DNA of 64,000 nt from Flavobacterium aquaticum. GTDB taxonomy: Bacteria; Bacteroidota; Bacteroidia; Flavobacteriales; Flavobacteriaceae. The stretch is taken from NCBI RefSeq assembly GCF_003259835.1, contig NZ_QLMI01000001.1, forward strand, positions 186,001-250,000, written 5' to 3'. Shown here in pieces: positions 21,818 to 30,697 of the stretch. Position 1 is the stretch's first letter. Every line of letters begins with the position of its first letter. Under the pieces are notes generated by a model that saw nothing but the letters and a program-made list of their open reading frames with translations, was not told the origin of the DNA and ran no database searches. A program made the position numbers and the translations under genes.

Positions 21818-22816
21818 ATGTATTTTTCATTTATTGTTCCAGTATACAACCGACCTGATGAAATTGATGAATTGCTTGAAAGCTTATCTAAGTTTACATC
21901 AACTATTCCTTTTGAAACAGTAATCATAGAAGATGGTTCTACAATTCCATGTGGTAATATAATTGAAAAATATAAAGATGAGTTAACCATTTCCTATTAC
22001 TTTAAACCAAATTCAGGTCCAGGAGATTCTCGAAATTACGGAATGAAAGTGGCTAAAGGTGATTATTTTATCATTCTTGATTCTGACTGTATTATTCCTT
22101 CAGATTATTTAACTCAGGTTCAAAAAAGTTTAGAATTAGAATATGTAGATTGTTTTGGAGGTCCAGATGCGGCATTAGATTCGTTTTCCGATATTCAAAA
22201 AGCAATTAATTTTACGATGACCTCTTTCTTAACAACTGGCGGAATTAGAGGTGGAAGTGAAAAAGTTGATAAATTTCAACCTAGAAGTTTTAACATGGGA
22301 TTATCCAAAAAAGCTTTTGAAGCATCAAATGGTTTTGGAAATATCCATCCTGGTGAAGATCCTGATTTATCTATTCGATTATGGAACTTAGGTTTCAAAA
22401 CTAAGTTAATAAAAAGTGCTTTCGTATATCATAAAAGAAGAATTAGTTGGGAAAAGTTCCAAATCCAAGTCAATAAATTTGGAAAAGCACGACCTATTTT
22501 AAATTCATGGTATCCAGAACACAAAAAAATTACATTCTGGTTTCCAAGTTTATTTCTAATAGGATTTTTATTTTCGGTTTTCTTAGCTTTTTTTAATTTT
22601 CCCTTTTTTCTTGCGCTTTATGGATTTTACTTTTTACTATTATTTATGACTTCGTTATTATTCAATAAAAATCTAAAAATTGCGTTATATTCATTATGGG
22701 CTACCATAATTCAGTTTTATGGTTATGGAAAAGGATTTTTACTATCATACTTTAAAATCTCAATTTTAAAACAAAAACCTCAAGAAGCTTTTCCTGAGTT
22801 GTTTTTTAAGAAATAA
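21818..22816 (+). CDS. Family 2 glycosyltransferase
   Basis: A 332-residue membrane-attached enzyme that transfers a sugar from a nucleotide donor. The GT-A fold starts with FIVPVYNRPDEIDELLESL; the metal-binding acidic motif is LDSDC near 88-92, and GEDPDLSIRLW near 185 is the acceptor-side acidic motif of GT2 enzymes. Two hydrophobic helices lie around 240-290. The substrate is unknown. coaE follows after two bases, probably in the same transcript. Confidence 0.9.
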   Translation: MYFSFIVPVYNRPDEIDELLESLSKFTSTIPFETVIIEDGSTIPCGNIIEKYKDELTISYYFKPNSGPGDSRNYGMKVAKGDYFIILDSDCIIPSDYLTQVQKSLELEYVDCFGGPDAALDSFSDIQKAINFTMTSFLTTGGIRGGSEKVDKFQPRSFNMGLSKKAFEASNGFGNIHPGEDPDLSIRLWNLGFKTKLIKSAFVYHKRRISWEKFQIQVNKFGKARPILNSWYPEHKKITFWFPSLFLIGFLFSVFLAFFNFPFFLALYGFYFLLLFMTSLLFNKNLKIALYSLWATIIQFYGYGKGFLLSYFKISILKQKPQEAFPELFFKK

Positions 22817-22818
22817 AT

Positions 22819-23406
22819 ATGACTAAAATAATTGGTTTAACTGGTGGTATTGGAAGCGGAAAATCTACCGTAGCAAATTATATTGCTTCAAAAGGAATTC
22901 CTGTTTACATTGCTGACGAAGAAGCCAAGAAAATTATGGAACGTGAAGATGTAAAGCAAAAAATTCAAAATTTGTTTTCAGAATCAGTTCTTAATGATGA
23001 TACATCTTTAAATCGAAAAAAAATTGCCGAATTCGTTTTTAACAATCCAGAAAAGTTAAAAGAATTAAATGCCATTGTTCATCCTGAAGTACAACTTCAT
23101 TTTAAAAATTGGTTAAATAACCACAAAGACTTCCCTTTTGTAATTAAAGAAGTTGCTATTTTATTTGAAACAGGTGGAAATAAGCACTGTGATAAAGTTA
23201 TTTTAATTACTGCTCCAGAAGAACTTAGGATAGAAAGAGCCATGAAACGTGATAATTTAACAAAAAAAGACATTTTAGTTAGAATTAACAATCAACTTCC
23301 TGACTCAAAAAAGAAAAAATGGAGTGATTTTATAATTGATAATATAAATTTAAACGATACTTTCTTAAAAACCGATGAAATTCTTAAAATATTAGCAAAA
23401 ACATAA
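22819..23406 (+). CDS. coaE: Dephospho-CoA kinase
   Basis: Phosphorylates dephospho-CoA at the 3' hydroxyl, the final step of coenzyme A synthesis. 195 residues with P-loop GLTGGIGSGKST at 6-17, the acceptor-site DEEAKKIM and the lid RAMKRDNLT. It begins two bases after the glycosyltransferase, with which it has no obvious functional tie. Confidence 0.95.
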   Translation: MTKIIGLTGGIGSGKSTVANYIASKGIPVYIADEEAKKIMEREDVKQKIQNLFSESVLNDDTSLNRKKIAEFVFNNPEKLKELNAIVHPEVQLHFKNWLNNHKDFPFVIKEVAILFETGGNKHCDKVILITAPEELRIERAMKRDNLTKKDILVRINNQLPDSKKKKWSDFIIDNINLNDTFLKTDEILKILAKT

Positions 23407-23464
23407 AATTTTGTTTATATGTTAATCTTTGGTTAATGTATTTTAACGAGAAATGTTAAAATGT

Positions 23465-23472
23465 TAAATTTG
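23465..23472 (+). promoter_or_regulatory. -7 box overlapping the kinase start region
   Basis: TAAATTTG ends only five bases before the ATG at 23478, so transcription would begin at or very near the start codon. No TTG box is seen at the normal distance. Confidence 0.4.
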
Positions 23473-23477
23473 TTTCG

Positions 23478-25061
23478 ATGAATAAGTCAAGGTTTAGATT
23501 ATTGGTCTTTTTAATGAGTTTGTCATTAATTGGAATCATACTAGTTCAATTGTATTGGATTTCTACTTCATTGGATAAAAATGAAGAGGAATTCAAATAC
23601 CACGTTCAGCAAGTTTTAGGAAATGTTTCCAACACAATTAAAGAAAAAGAGTTGGTTACCTTCTATAATCACTACAATAAGATTATAGATAGTACAGGAA
23701 AAGTTCCACAAGAAGACGAGTTAAAAGAAATATATTTCTACGAACGCGATAAAAAAACAAATGAAACTATAATTTACACTAATACTTTAGTAGCAGAAAA
23801 CTACGGAATCAATGGTTCGTTCTTTGATAAAAATGCAAATTCAGTCAATTTTGGAAATGTAGTTTCTAAACGAAAAACAGAAGTTTATAGCGGAAACTCT
23901 TTAAACGACGGAAGTTTACAAATGCGTTCTTTTCCTGATGTTACGATAAAAAAATCGGGAAGTGTTTCTAGTTTGGATAAAGCTAATTTTGAAGTAGCTT
24001 TTAAAGATGTAGTGTCTTTAAAACCATTGCAAGAAAGAGTTTCTACAGAACAATTAGGTAAATACTTAAAAGATGAGCTTCACAAATATGGAGTAAAAAC
24101 ACCTTTTGAATTTGGTATTTATAGTAATGGCTTAGCAACAAAAGTACGTTCTGAAGATTTTAAATATGATGTAAAAACAACTTACGGAATTCCCGTTTTT
24201 CAGGATAATGAAGGAATGTCTAAATACCAACTGTTAGTTAGTTTTCCCCAAAAAAATAAATTTGTATTCTCTTCTTTAATTGGAATTTCAAGTTTGTCCT
24301 TATTGTTCACTTTGGTTATTGTGTTAACGTATTCAAGTGCGTTGAATCAATTAATCAAACAAAAGCAAATTTCTGAAATCAAAACCGATTTCATTAATAA
24401 TATGACACACGAGTTCAAAACACCTATTGCTACTATAAATTTGGCTTTAGATGCAATTAAAAACCCTAAAATTATAGATGATAAGGAAAAGGTACAACGT
24501 TACCTTCAAATGATAAAAGAAGAAAACAAACGAATGCACGCTCAGGTTGAAAATGTATTGCGAATTTCTAAATTAGAAAAGAATGAGCTAGACATTTCTA
24601 AAGAACCAAGAGACGTAACCGAAATTATTGAAGATGCCATCGAACACGTTAGTTTAATTGTAGAAGATAGAGAAGGTATAGTTCATCAGCATTTTAATGC
24701 ACAACGAAGTACGATTCTATTAAACGAAGTACATTTTACCAATGTATTAGTAAACGTGTTAGATAATGCTATAAAATATTCGCCAAATGCACCTGTAATT
24801 AATGTTTTTACAGAAAATATTAAAGACTTTATTCTGATAAAAATTCAAGATCAAGGTGCCGGAATGAGTAAAGTAGCACAAAAAAGAGTTTTTGAAAAAT
24901 TCTACCGTGAACATACGGGAGATTTACATAATGTAAAGGGTCATGGGTTAGGATTAGCCTACGTAAAACAAATAGTTGAAGACCACAACGGTCAAATATT
25001 TGTAGAAAGCGAAAAAGGTAAAGGAAGTACCTTTATCATAAAAATGCCATTAATAAATTAA
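23478..25061 (+). CDS. Sensor histidine kinase (RprX-like)
   Basis: A 527-residue membrane sensor kinase. A first membrane helix (about 8-28) and a second (about 264-288) enclose a 235-residue periplasmic sensor domain. Then come the HisKA box with phospho-acceptor His311 (THEFKTPIATI) and the ATPase domain with NVLDNAIKYS (N box), QDQGAGM (G1), FEKFYR (F) and GHGLGLAYVKQI (G2). It pairs with the OmpR-type regulator 22 bases downstream. The pair resembles RprX/RprY of Bacteroides; the signal is unknown. Confidence 0.94.
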   Translation: MNKSRFRLLVFLMSLSLIGIILVQLYWISTSLDKNEEEFKYHVQQVLGNVSNTIKEKELVTFYNHYNKIIDSTGKVPQEDELKEIYFYERDKKTNETIIYTNTLVAENYGINGSFFDKNANSVNFGNVVSKRKTEVYSGNSLNDGSLQMRSFPDVTIKKSGSVSSLDKANFEVAFKDVVSLKPLQERVSTEQLGKYLKDELHKYGVKTPFEFGIYSNGLATKVRSEDFKYDVKTTYGIPVFQDNEGMSKYQLLVSFPQKNKFVFSSLIGISSLSLLFTLVIVLTYSSALNQLIKQKQISEIKTDFINNMTHEFKTPIATINLALDAIKNPKIIDDKEKVQRYLQMIKEENKRMHAQVENVLRISKLEKNELDISKEPRDVTEIIEDAIEHVSLIVEDREGIVHQHFNAQRSTILLNEVHFTNVLVNVLDNAIKYSPNAPVINVFTENIKDFILIKIQDQGAGMSKVAQKRVFEKFYREHTGDLHNVKGHGLGLAYVKQIVEDHNGQIFVESEKGKGSTFIIKMPLIN

Positions 25062-25083
25062 AAAAAATATACACACAATTACT

Positions 25084-25782
25084 ATGGAAGCAAAGAAAAT
25101 ATTATTAGTTGAAGACGATCCAAACTTTGGAGCGGTTTTAAAAGATTATTTAATGATAAATGATTTTGACGTTACGTTAGCTAAAAACGGAATGGAAGGA
25201 TTTGAAAAATTCAAAAAAGACACTTTCGATTTATGTATTTTAGATGTAATGATGCCTTACAAAGATGGATATACTTTAGCGAGAGAAATTCGCGAAAAAA
25301 ATCAAGAAGTGCCTATTATCTTTTTAACGGCTAAAACATTGAAAGAAGACGTTTTAAAAGGATATAAAGTAGGAGCTGATGATTATTTGAACAAGCCTTT
25401 TGATTCTGAAGTACTTTTAATGAAAATTAAAGCGATTATACAAAGAAAAGCTACTGAAGTTAAACCAGATACGACTAAATTTGAGTTCGAAATTGGTAAA
25501 TTCCACTTAAATTCAAAATTACGTTTCTTAACTTTTCCAGGTCAAGAGCCAATTAAATTATCACCAAAAGAGTGCGAATTATTAAAAATGTTAGCACTTC
25601 ACGAGAACGATTTGATGCCAAGAGAATTAGCATTAACAAAAATTTGGAGAGACGACAACTACTTCACATCAAGAAGTATGGACGTGTATATTGCTAAATT
25701 GAGAAAATTCTTAAAGCAAGATGAAAACGTAGAAATCTTAAACATTCACGGAGAAGGTTTTAGATTAGTAATCAAAAAATAA
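25084..25782 (+). CDS. OmpR-family response regulator (RprY-like)
   Basis: A 232-residue regulator with a receiver domain (acidic pocket EDD at 10-12, phospho-acceptor Asp54 in LDVMMP, Lys in NKPFD near 104) and a C-terminal winged helix (about 135-232, LSPKECELLKML...SRSMDVYIAKLRKFL). It is the evident partner of the kinase just upstream. The likeness to Bacteroides RprY is from memory of the family. Confidence 0.94.
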   Translation: MEAKKILLVEDDPNFGAVLKDYLMINDFDVTLAKNGMEGFEKFKKDTFDLCILDVMMPYKDGYTLAREIREKNQEVPIIFLTAKTLKEDVLKGYKVGADDYLNKPFDSEVLLMKIKAIIQRKATEVKPDTTKFEFEIGKFHLNSKLRFLTFPGQEPIKLSPKECELLKMLALHENDLMPRELALTKIWRDDNYFTSRSMDVYIAKLRKFLKQDENVEILNIHGEGFRLVIKK

Positions 25783-25783
25783 T

Positions 25784-25817
25784 AAAAAAAGTCCTGAAGT
25801 AATTCAGGACTTTTTTT
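25784..25817. terminator. Bidirectional terminator between convergent genes
   Basis: Stem GTCCTGAA (25791-25798) / TTCAGGAC (25803-25810) with GTAA loop, A-tract on the left and T-tract on the right, so it works on both strands. It serves the response regulator and the thioesterase. Confidence 0.88.
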
Positions 25818-26541
25818 ATTCAATAATTTCTAAAGCATAACAAATCTTATCGTCTTTAGAAATGATGTACGTATTTTCATTTTTTGAAATTACCGCTTCA
25901 TCATTCCAATTTAATTCTTTCAAGAAATTCATTTCAAAACCTTTTATGTGTTGTTTTAAAACGAATTTTCTATCCATCGTATTTAAACACCATTCTAAGT
26001 ATTTCACGTTGTTAGCATGATTTACAATATCCAAATCGGATAATTGTACTTTGTAATCCAACACTTTTTCAAACGGAACATCTAAGTTAATACGCTGCAC
26101 CGATTTTTCAGTTGCGTTGTGATCTGGGTATTTTATAAAATGTTCGTGAGGTAACGCTAAATTTTCAGGTCGTCTAATTTGCGTATTTAAAACTGCCCAG
26201 TAGGTTTCACAACCCGCTAATTTCTCATCACCAAGAAACAATTCCAAACAACGCGTTGAACGTGAATTTTCTAACGATTTTATCCACGTTTTTACCGTTA
26301 CTTTTTCTTTCCATTTGGGTAAGCTAATGATTTCTAAACGCATTTTGCTCATTACCCAAGCTTGGTGATGTTCTTGCATGTCACTAAAACTAATTCCACC
26401 TAAATCGGCATGAATTCCGGCTGTAATTTGAAAAATATTGCACAACTCAGTATATTTCAACAAACCGTTTGGATAGCATTGCAGAAAATTGATTTCGTAT
26501 TCTTGTTCTAAAATAGATGTAAAGTTAGGTGAGATGGGCAT
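25816..26541 (-). CDS. Acyl-ACP thioesterase (FatA/FatB type)
   Basis: A 241-residue soluble protein with two hot-dog folds. The N-terminal one contains GLLKYTELCNIFQITAGIHADLGG, the C-terminal one the motif LSDLDIVNHANNVKYLEW, whose Asp, Asn and His are the catalytic positions of plant-type acyl-ACP thioesterases. It would release fatty acids from acyl carrier protein. Last gene of a long minus-strand run; 66 bases separate it from miaA. Confidence 0.88.
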   Translation of the reverse strand: MPISPNFTSILEQEYEINFLQCYPNGLLKYTELCNIFQITAGIHADLGGISFSDMQEHHQAWVMSKMRLEIISLPKWKEKVTVKTWIKSLENSRSTRCLELFLGDEKLAGCETYWAVLNTQIRRPENLALPHEHFIKYPDHNATEKSVQRINLDVPFEKVLDYKVQLSDLDIVNHANNVKYLEWCLNTMDRKFVLKQHIKGFEMNFLKELNWNDEAVISKNENTYIISKDDKICYALEIIE

Positions 26542-26607
26542 TTTAATTTTTTTATTTTTTGGAACACAGATTATAAAAATTAGAGAAATTATAATAACTT
26601 TTTAAAT

Positions 26608-27549
26608 TTATTCAATCTGTGTTTCTTTATTATTAATTGTATTGTTTACAGAATTTATAATCTCTTTTCTATCAGTTAAATAATCAAACCAACTTACATT
26701 TTCCGTTCGTTTAAACCAGGTAATTTGTCGTTTAGCAAAACGTCTCGTATTCATTTTAATTTGTTCGATGGCGAAATCTAATGTGGTTTTTCCGTCAAAA
26801 TAATCGAATAATTCTCTGTAACCAACCGTTTGTAACGCATTCAAATGTTTATTTGGACACAAAGCTTGTGCTTCGGCTAAAAGTCCTTCATTTAGCATGA
26901 TATCCACTCGTTGGTTGATTCTGTCGTACATGATTTCCCTGTCCGCTTCTAAACCGATGATAATAGGAGTGAAGTTTCTCAAATTTTTTCGTTTACCAAT
27001 AAAACTCGAATACGGTTTTCCACTTCCAATACAAACTTCTACAAAACGTTTCATACGTTGCGGATTTTGTAAGGTTTGCGGATTTTCAGTTTGTAGTTTT
27101 TGGTAATATTCCGAATCTATTTTTTGAAGTTGTTCTTGTAAAAATTCGATTCCTAATTCATCATATTTAGCATTAATTTCAATTCGAACGGAATCATCAA
27201 TATCTGGAAAATCATCAAAACCTTTCAAAATGGCATCGACATATAATCCCGAACCACCCACCATAATTTGAATGTTTTTTTTCTGAAATAGTTCGTCCAA
27301 TTTCGCTAAAGCTTCTTGTTCAAAATCACCAACCGAATAACTTTCGAATATGGATTTATTCTGGATGAAATGATGAGTAGCTGAAGCTAATTCTTCGTCA
27401 CTCGGAACAGCTGTACCAATTTTCATTTCTTTAAAAAACTGACGACTATCGCACGAAATAATATCACAACCAAAATGTTGTGCTAAAGCAATACTTAATG
27501 CTGTTTTTCCAATGGCTGTTGGACCAATAATCGTAATTAGGTAATTCAT
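26608..27549 (-). CDS. miaA: tRNA dimethylallyltransferase
   Basis: Adds the dimethylallyl group to A37 of tRNAs that read codons starting with U. 313 residues with P-loop GPTAIGKTAL, the DSRQF motif, the substrate loop GGSGLYVDA and the tRNA-binding RRFAKRQITWFKR. The C-terminal tail is Asn-rich. It starts one base after the ion-channel gene stops, so the two are coupled. Confidence 0.96.
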   Translation of the reverse strand: MNYLITIIGPTAIGKTALSIALAQHFGCDIISCDSRQFFKEMKIGTAVPSDEELASATHHFIQNKSIFESYSVGDFEQEALAKLDELFQKKNIQIMVGGSGLYVDAILKGFDDFPDIDDSVRIEINAKYDELGIEFLQEQLQKIDSEYYQKLQTENPQTLQNPQRMKRFVEVCIGSGKPYSSFIGKRKNLRNFTPIIIGLEADREIMYDRINQRVDIMLNEGLLAEAQALCPNKHLNALQTVGYRELFDYFDGKTTLDFAIEQIKMNTRRFAKRQITWFKRTENVSWFDYLTDRKEIINSVNNTINNKETQIE

Positions 27550-27550
27550 T

Positions 27551-28378
27551 TTATAATTCGCTTCCGCAATCTTGACAAAATTTTGCGTTAATTAAGTGTT
27601 CATGACTACCACAGTTTTGGCAAACTTTTTTGTCACTTTCTCTTGTTTTAGGTGTGTTTTTTGCAATTTCCGCGGTAATAATTCCAGTTGGAACTGCAAT
27701 GATTCCATAACCCATAATCATAACAAATGAAGCAATAAATTGTCCTAAAGGAGTAATCGGGGTAATATCACCAAATCCTACTGTCGTTAAAGTTACAATA
27801 CACCAATAAATCGAAACCGGAATACTGGTAAATCCTGCTTCATCTCCTTCTACAACATACATTACCGAGCCAATGATAATACAACTTATCAAAATAAAGT
27901 ACATGAAAACCAAGATACGACCACGACTCGCAATAATCGATTCTCGTAAATGCACCGATTGACTTGAGAATTGAGGATGGTTTAATATTTTGAATAATCG
28001 CAATAGTCGTAAGGCTCTAATAACAGTGAAAACACTAGTTCCAGTTACAAAAAAAGATAAATACATCGGTAAAATTGCTACCAAATCGATAATTCCGTAA
28101 AAACTTAAAATGTAATTGATGGGTTTTTTTATCGTAATGATTCGTAAAATGTATTCAATTGTGAAGAAAATGGTTATTATCCATTCGGAAACTAAAATGA
28201 AAGAGTGGTATTTTCCATCGAATTCTTTTACGGTTTCTAGCATTACCAAGACAACACTGAGCAAAATCAAACCTAAAAGAATTAAATCGAAAAGTCTTCC
28301 CGCAACTGTGTTAGTTCCGTAGATAATGATGTGAGCTTTTTGTTTGAAAATCTCGTATTTCGACTTAACTTCATTCAT
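27551..28378 (-). CDS. Voltage-gated potassium-type ion channel with zinc-ribbon tail
   Basis: A 275-residue six-helix cation channel. The S4 voltage sensor is VIRALRLLRLFKIL, the pore has the selectivity filter TTVGFGD, and S6 follows. The C-terminus is unusual: CQNCG and CQDCG pairs 17 residues apart form a small zinc ribbon that could sit inside the cell. I start it at ATG 28378; a TTG at 28396 adds six residues and abuts the previous stop. It lies between an exonuclease and miaA without clear link. Confidence 0.88.
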   Translation of the reverse strand: MNEVKSKYEIFKQKAHIIIYGTNTVAGRLFDLILLGLILLSVVLVMLETVKEFDGKYHSFILVSEWIITIFFTIEYILRIITIKKPINYILSFYGIIDLVAILPMYLSFFVTGTSVFTVIRALRLLRLFKILNHPQFSSQSVHLRESIIASRGRILVFMYFILISCIIIGSVMYVVEGDEAGFTSIPVSIYWCIVTLTTVGFGDITPITPLGQFIASFVMIMGYGIIAVPTGIITAEIAKNTPKTRESDKKVCQNCGSHEHLINAKFCQDCGSEL

Positions 28379-28396
28379 AAAAACAAAATTAAGCAA

Positions 28397-29758
28397 TTAA
28401 AATTGAATTACTTTGTAAACTTTATTTTTGCGTAAATAGGTTTGAATAATCGTTTTTGTATCACGATTATGTTGCATTGTAATAATGATGTTTTTAAGAA
28501 TATCAATGTTATTCACTTGATAATTTAATTCGTAAAAACAATAGCCTTTGTAAACACCATTTTCAATTAAAATTGCACTTCTTTCATCAAAAGTTCTTCC
28601 ACGATCGATAATCACCATGTTGTTGTTTTCAAAAGTGTTTTCTTCGATGAATTCTAACACGCGTTCGTTATAACTTTCTGGATTTTCTTCTCCCAAACAA
28701 GCACCATTACATTCTTTAATTTTGTATTGAAAACAACCATTTTGAGTATCATATAAACCATTGATTTTCTGACACAAATTATGTTTTTCGGTTATCTTAA
28801 ATAATGCATTTCTTCCTTCTTGTAACGATGTAAACGAAGTGATTTCTTTTTTTCTACCATCAGCTTTTTCTACAGTTAAAGCAATGTAGCCTTGTTCGTT
28901 TTTATGTTGATACAACGCATATTGGAAAATACTTTTGCGTTGGGCTCTGTTATAAATAGGTTTGTTGATTTTGATTTCTTCACTTTCTTTTAAAAGTGCG
29001 ATTAATTCGCTCCCAGTTTCTTCAAAAGTTACCGCATAAACATCGCGTTGGATTTTTTTACTTTTGCTTGATGTTCCTGTGAAATGTTGATTAACACGTT
29101 TTTTGATGTTTTTACTCTTCCCAATGTAAATTAAATCGCCTTTTTCATTGTGAATGTAGTAAATACCTGTTTTAGAAGGTAAATTCTCTACAATATCCAA
29201 CAATTTTGGCGACATTCCCGATTTGATTTCGGTTTTGATGAAACTTTTGACGATTTCTTTTTCAACGTCTTTTACCATCAACATTTTGAATAATTTCACC
29301 GTAGCCAAAGCATCGCCACTCGCACGATGTCTGTCTGCCATAGGAATTCCAAGCGAACGCACTAATTTCCCTAAACTATATGATTCTTGACCTGGAATTA
29401 ACTTTTTAGCTAATTCAACGGTACAAAGTGTTTGTTTTTTAAAATCGTAACCTAAACGTCTAAACTCGGTTTTTAAAATACGGTAATCGAAAGAAGCATT
29501 ATGCGCTACAATCACGCAACCTTCCGTAATTTCGATGATTCTTTTGGCTACTTCATAGAATTTTGGAGCACTTCTTAGCATAGCGTTATTAATCCCGGTC
29601 AATTTCACCACAAAAGGTTGAATTGGTTTTTCAGGATTTACAAGGCTAATGAATTGATCTATTACTTCATGACCATCAAATTTATAAATGGCGATTTCGG
29701 TAATTCCTTCTTCGTTGAATTGGCCTCCAGTGGTTTCTATGTCGAGTATACAGTAAAT
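28397..29758 (-). CDS. DEDDh exonuclease fused to GIY-YIG nuclease
   Basis: A protein of about 453 residues joining a DnaQ-like 3'-5' exonuclease to a UvrC/Cho-type nuclease. Exonuclease motifs are LDIETTGG (Exo I), HNASFDYRIL (Exo II) and HRASGDALATVKL (Exo III). The GIY-YIG domain follows (TGIYYIHNEKGDLIYIGKSK, KKRVNQH). An ATG-free start is striking: the conserved exonuclease N-terminus is encoded up to 29758, yet the frame has a TAA at 29762-29764 and no ATG, GTG or TTG before Exo I. ATT at 29756-29758 gives (M)YCILDIETT, matching where relatives begin as I remember them. The only later candidate, TTG at 29611, would delete Exo I. Confidence 0.8.
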   Translation of the reverse strand: MYCILDIETTGGQFNEEGITEIAIYKFDGHEVIDQFISLVNPEKPIQPFVVKLTGINNAMLRSAPKFYEVAKRIIEITEGCVIVAHNASFDYRILKTEFRRLGYDFKKQTLCTVELAKKLIPGQESYSLGKLVRSLGIPMADRHRASGDALATVKLFKMLMVKDVEKEIVKSFIKTEIKSGMSPKLLDIVENLPSKTGIYYIHNEKGDLIYIGKSKNIKKRVNQHFTGTSSKSKKIQRDVYAVTFEETGSELIALLKESEEIKINKPIYNRAQRKSIFQYALYQHKNEQGYIALTVEKADGRKKEITSFTSLQEGRNALFKITEKHNLCQKINGLYDTQNGCFQYKIKECNGACLGEENPESYNERVLEFIEENTFENNNMVIIDRGRTFDERSAILIENGVYKGYCFYELNYQVNNIDILKNIIITMQHNRDTKTIIQTYLRKNKVYKVIQF

Positions 29759-29810
29759 AGTTTAAATGTTTAAAGGGTTATAAATTTAAAAGAGTTTAGT
29801 CTATTCTCTA

Positions 29811-30476
29811 TTATCTGCTTCCAAAGATACTACTTCCAATTCGAACCATCGTACTTCCGCATGAAATTGCGAGTTGATAATCTCCCGACATTCCCATTGA
29901 AAGAGTGTTCAGTTGACAGTGTTCAGTGTTCAGTTTTTTATATTTATCAAAAATCATTTTTAGATGTTTGAATTCTTTTTCGATTTGGTTTTGGTTTTCT
30001 GTGAACGTTGCCATTCCCATTAAACCTACGATTCGGATGTTTTTATAGTTTTCTTTATTTTGCTGAATTTCATTCAGAATCTCATCTAATTCTTGTTCGT
30101 CTAATCCAAATTTGCTTTCTTCTTCCGCGATGTAAACCTGCAACAAACAATCAATCACACGATTGTTTTTAGCCGCTTGTTTGTTGATTTCTTGCAATAA
30201 TTTCAAACTGTCCACACCGTGAATCAAACTCACATAAGGTGCCATGTATTTGACTTTATTGGTTTGCACGTGACCAATCATGTGCCATTCGATGTCTTTT
30301 GGCATGACTTCCCATTTGTCGGTCATTTCTTGGATTTTGTTTTCTCCAAAAATGCGTTGACCTGTATCATACGCTTCCATTAAATCCGCTACAGGTTTGG
30401 TTTTTGAAACCGCTACCAATGTAACGTGAACTGGAAGTTGAGATTTTATGGTATTGAGGTTTTGAGAGATTGACAT
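29811..30476 (-). CDS. YggS/PLPBP-family pyridoxal phosphate protein
   Basis: A 221-residue single-domain TIM-barrel protein that binds pyridoxal phosphate and helps keep its level in balance; no enzyme activity is established for the family. The PLP lysine is in VAVSKTKP, followed by GENKIQE, HMIGHVQTNK and SMGMSGDYQLAI. An extra loop, LNTEHCQLNTLS, just before the SMGMSGD motif is encoded by a short repeat (29905-29934). Confidence 0.93.
   Translation of the reverse strand: MSISQNLNTIKSQLPVHVTLVAVSKTKPVADLMEAYDTGQRIFGENKIQEMTDKWEVMPKDIEWHMIGHVQTNKVKYMAPYVSLIHGVDSLKLLQEINKQAAKNNRVIDCLLQVYIAEEESKFGLDEQELDEILNEIQQNKENYKNIRIVGLMGMATFTENQNQIEKEFKHLKMIFDKYKKLNTEHCQLNTLSMGMSGDYQLAISCGSTMVRIGSSIFGSR
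29905..29934. repeat. GTGTTCAGT short repeat inside the YggS gene
   Basis: GTGTTCAGT occurs at 29905-29913, 29919-29927 and overlapping at 29926-29934. It reads in frame on the minus strand and encodes the extra loop of the YggS protein. From memory, repeats of this kind (ACTGAACAC units) are common between genes in flavobacteria. Confidence 0.6.
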
Positions 30477-30494
30477 TTTTTTGAAAATTAAAAA

Positions 30495-30689
30495 TTAAAG
30501 TTTCCAAAATTTTAAGTTTAATAGACATACCGCTATAATGAAAAAACAAAATATTATAATGTTTCGAGGCGCTTTTTCAACTGATTGTTCTTGTTTTAAA
30601 TTAGTTTTTCCAAATTTTATTAAGAGCCAAAATATGAAACCTCCTAATTCATTTAACCATTCATATTTAGAGTTTTTCATTTTCTTCAT
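30495..30689 (-). CDS. Small membrane protein
   Basis: A 64-residue protein with the opening KYEWLNELGGFIFWLLIKFGKT, a charged middle and a hydrophobic segment at about 44-60. Orientation and tight spacing (9 bases after the DUF1015 stop, 18 before the YggS start) support a real gene in the run. Similar small proteins with a GGFxFW motif occur, as I recall, in other Flavobacterium genomes; function unknown. Confidence 0.6.
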   Translation of the reverse strand: MKKMKNSKYEWLNELGGFIFWLLIKFGKTNLKQEQSVEKAPRNIIIFCFFIIAVCLLNLKFWKL

Positions 30690-30697
30690 GCTATTAA

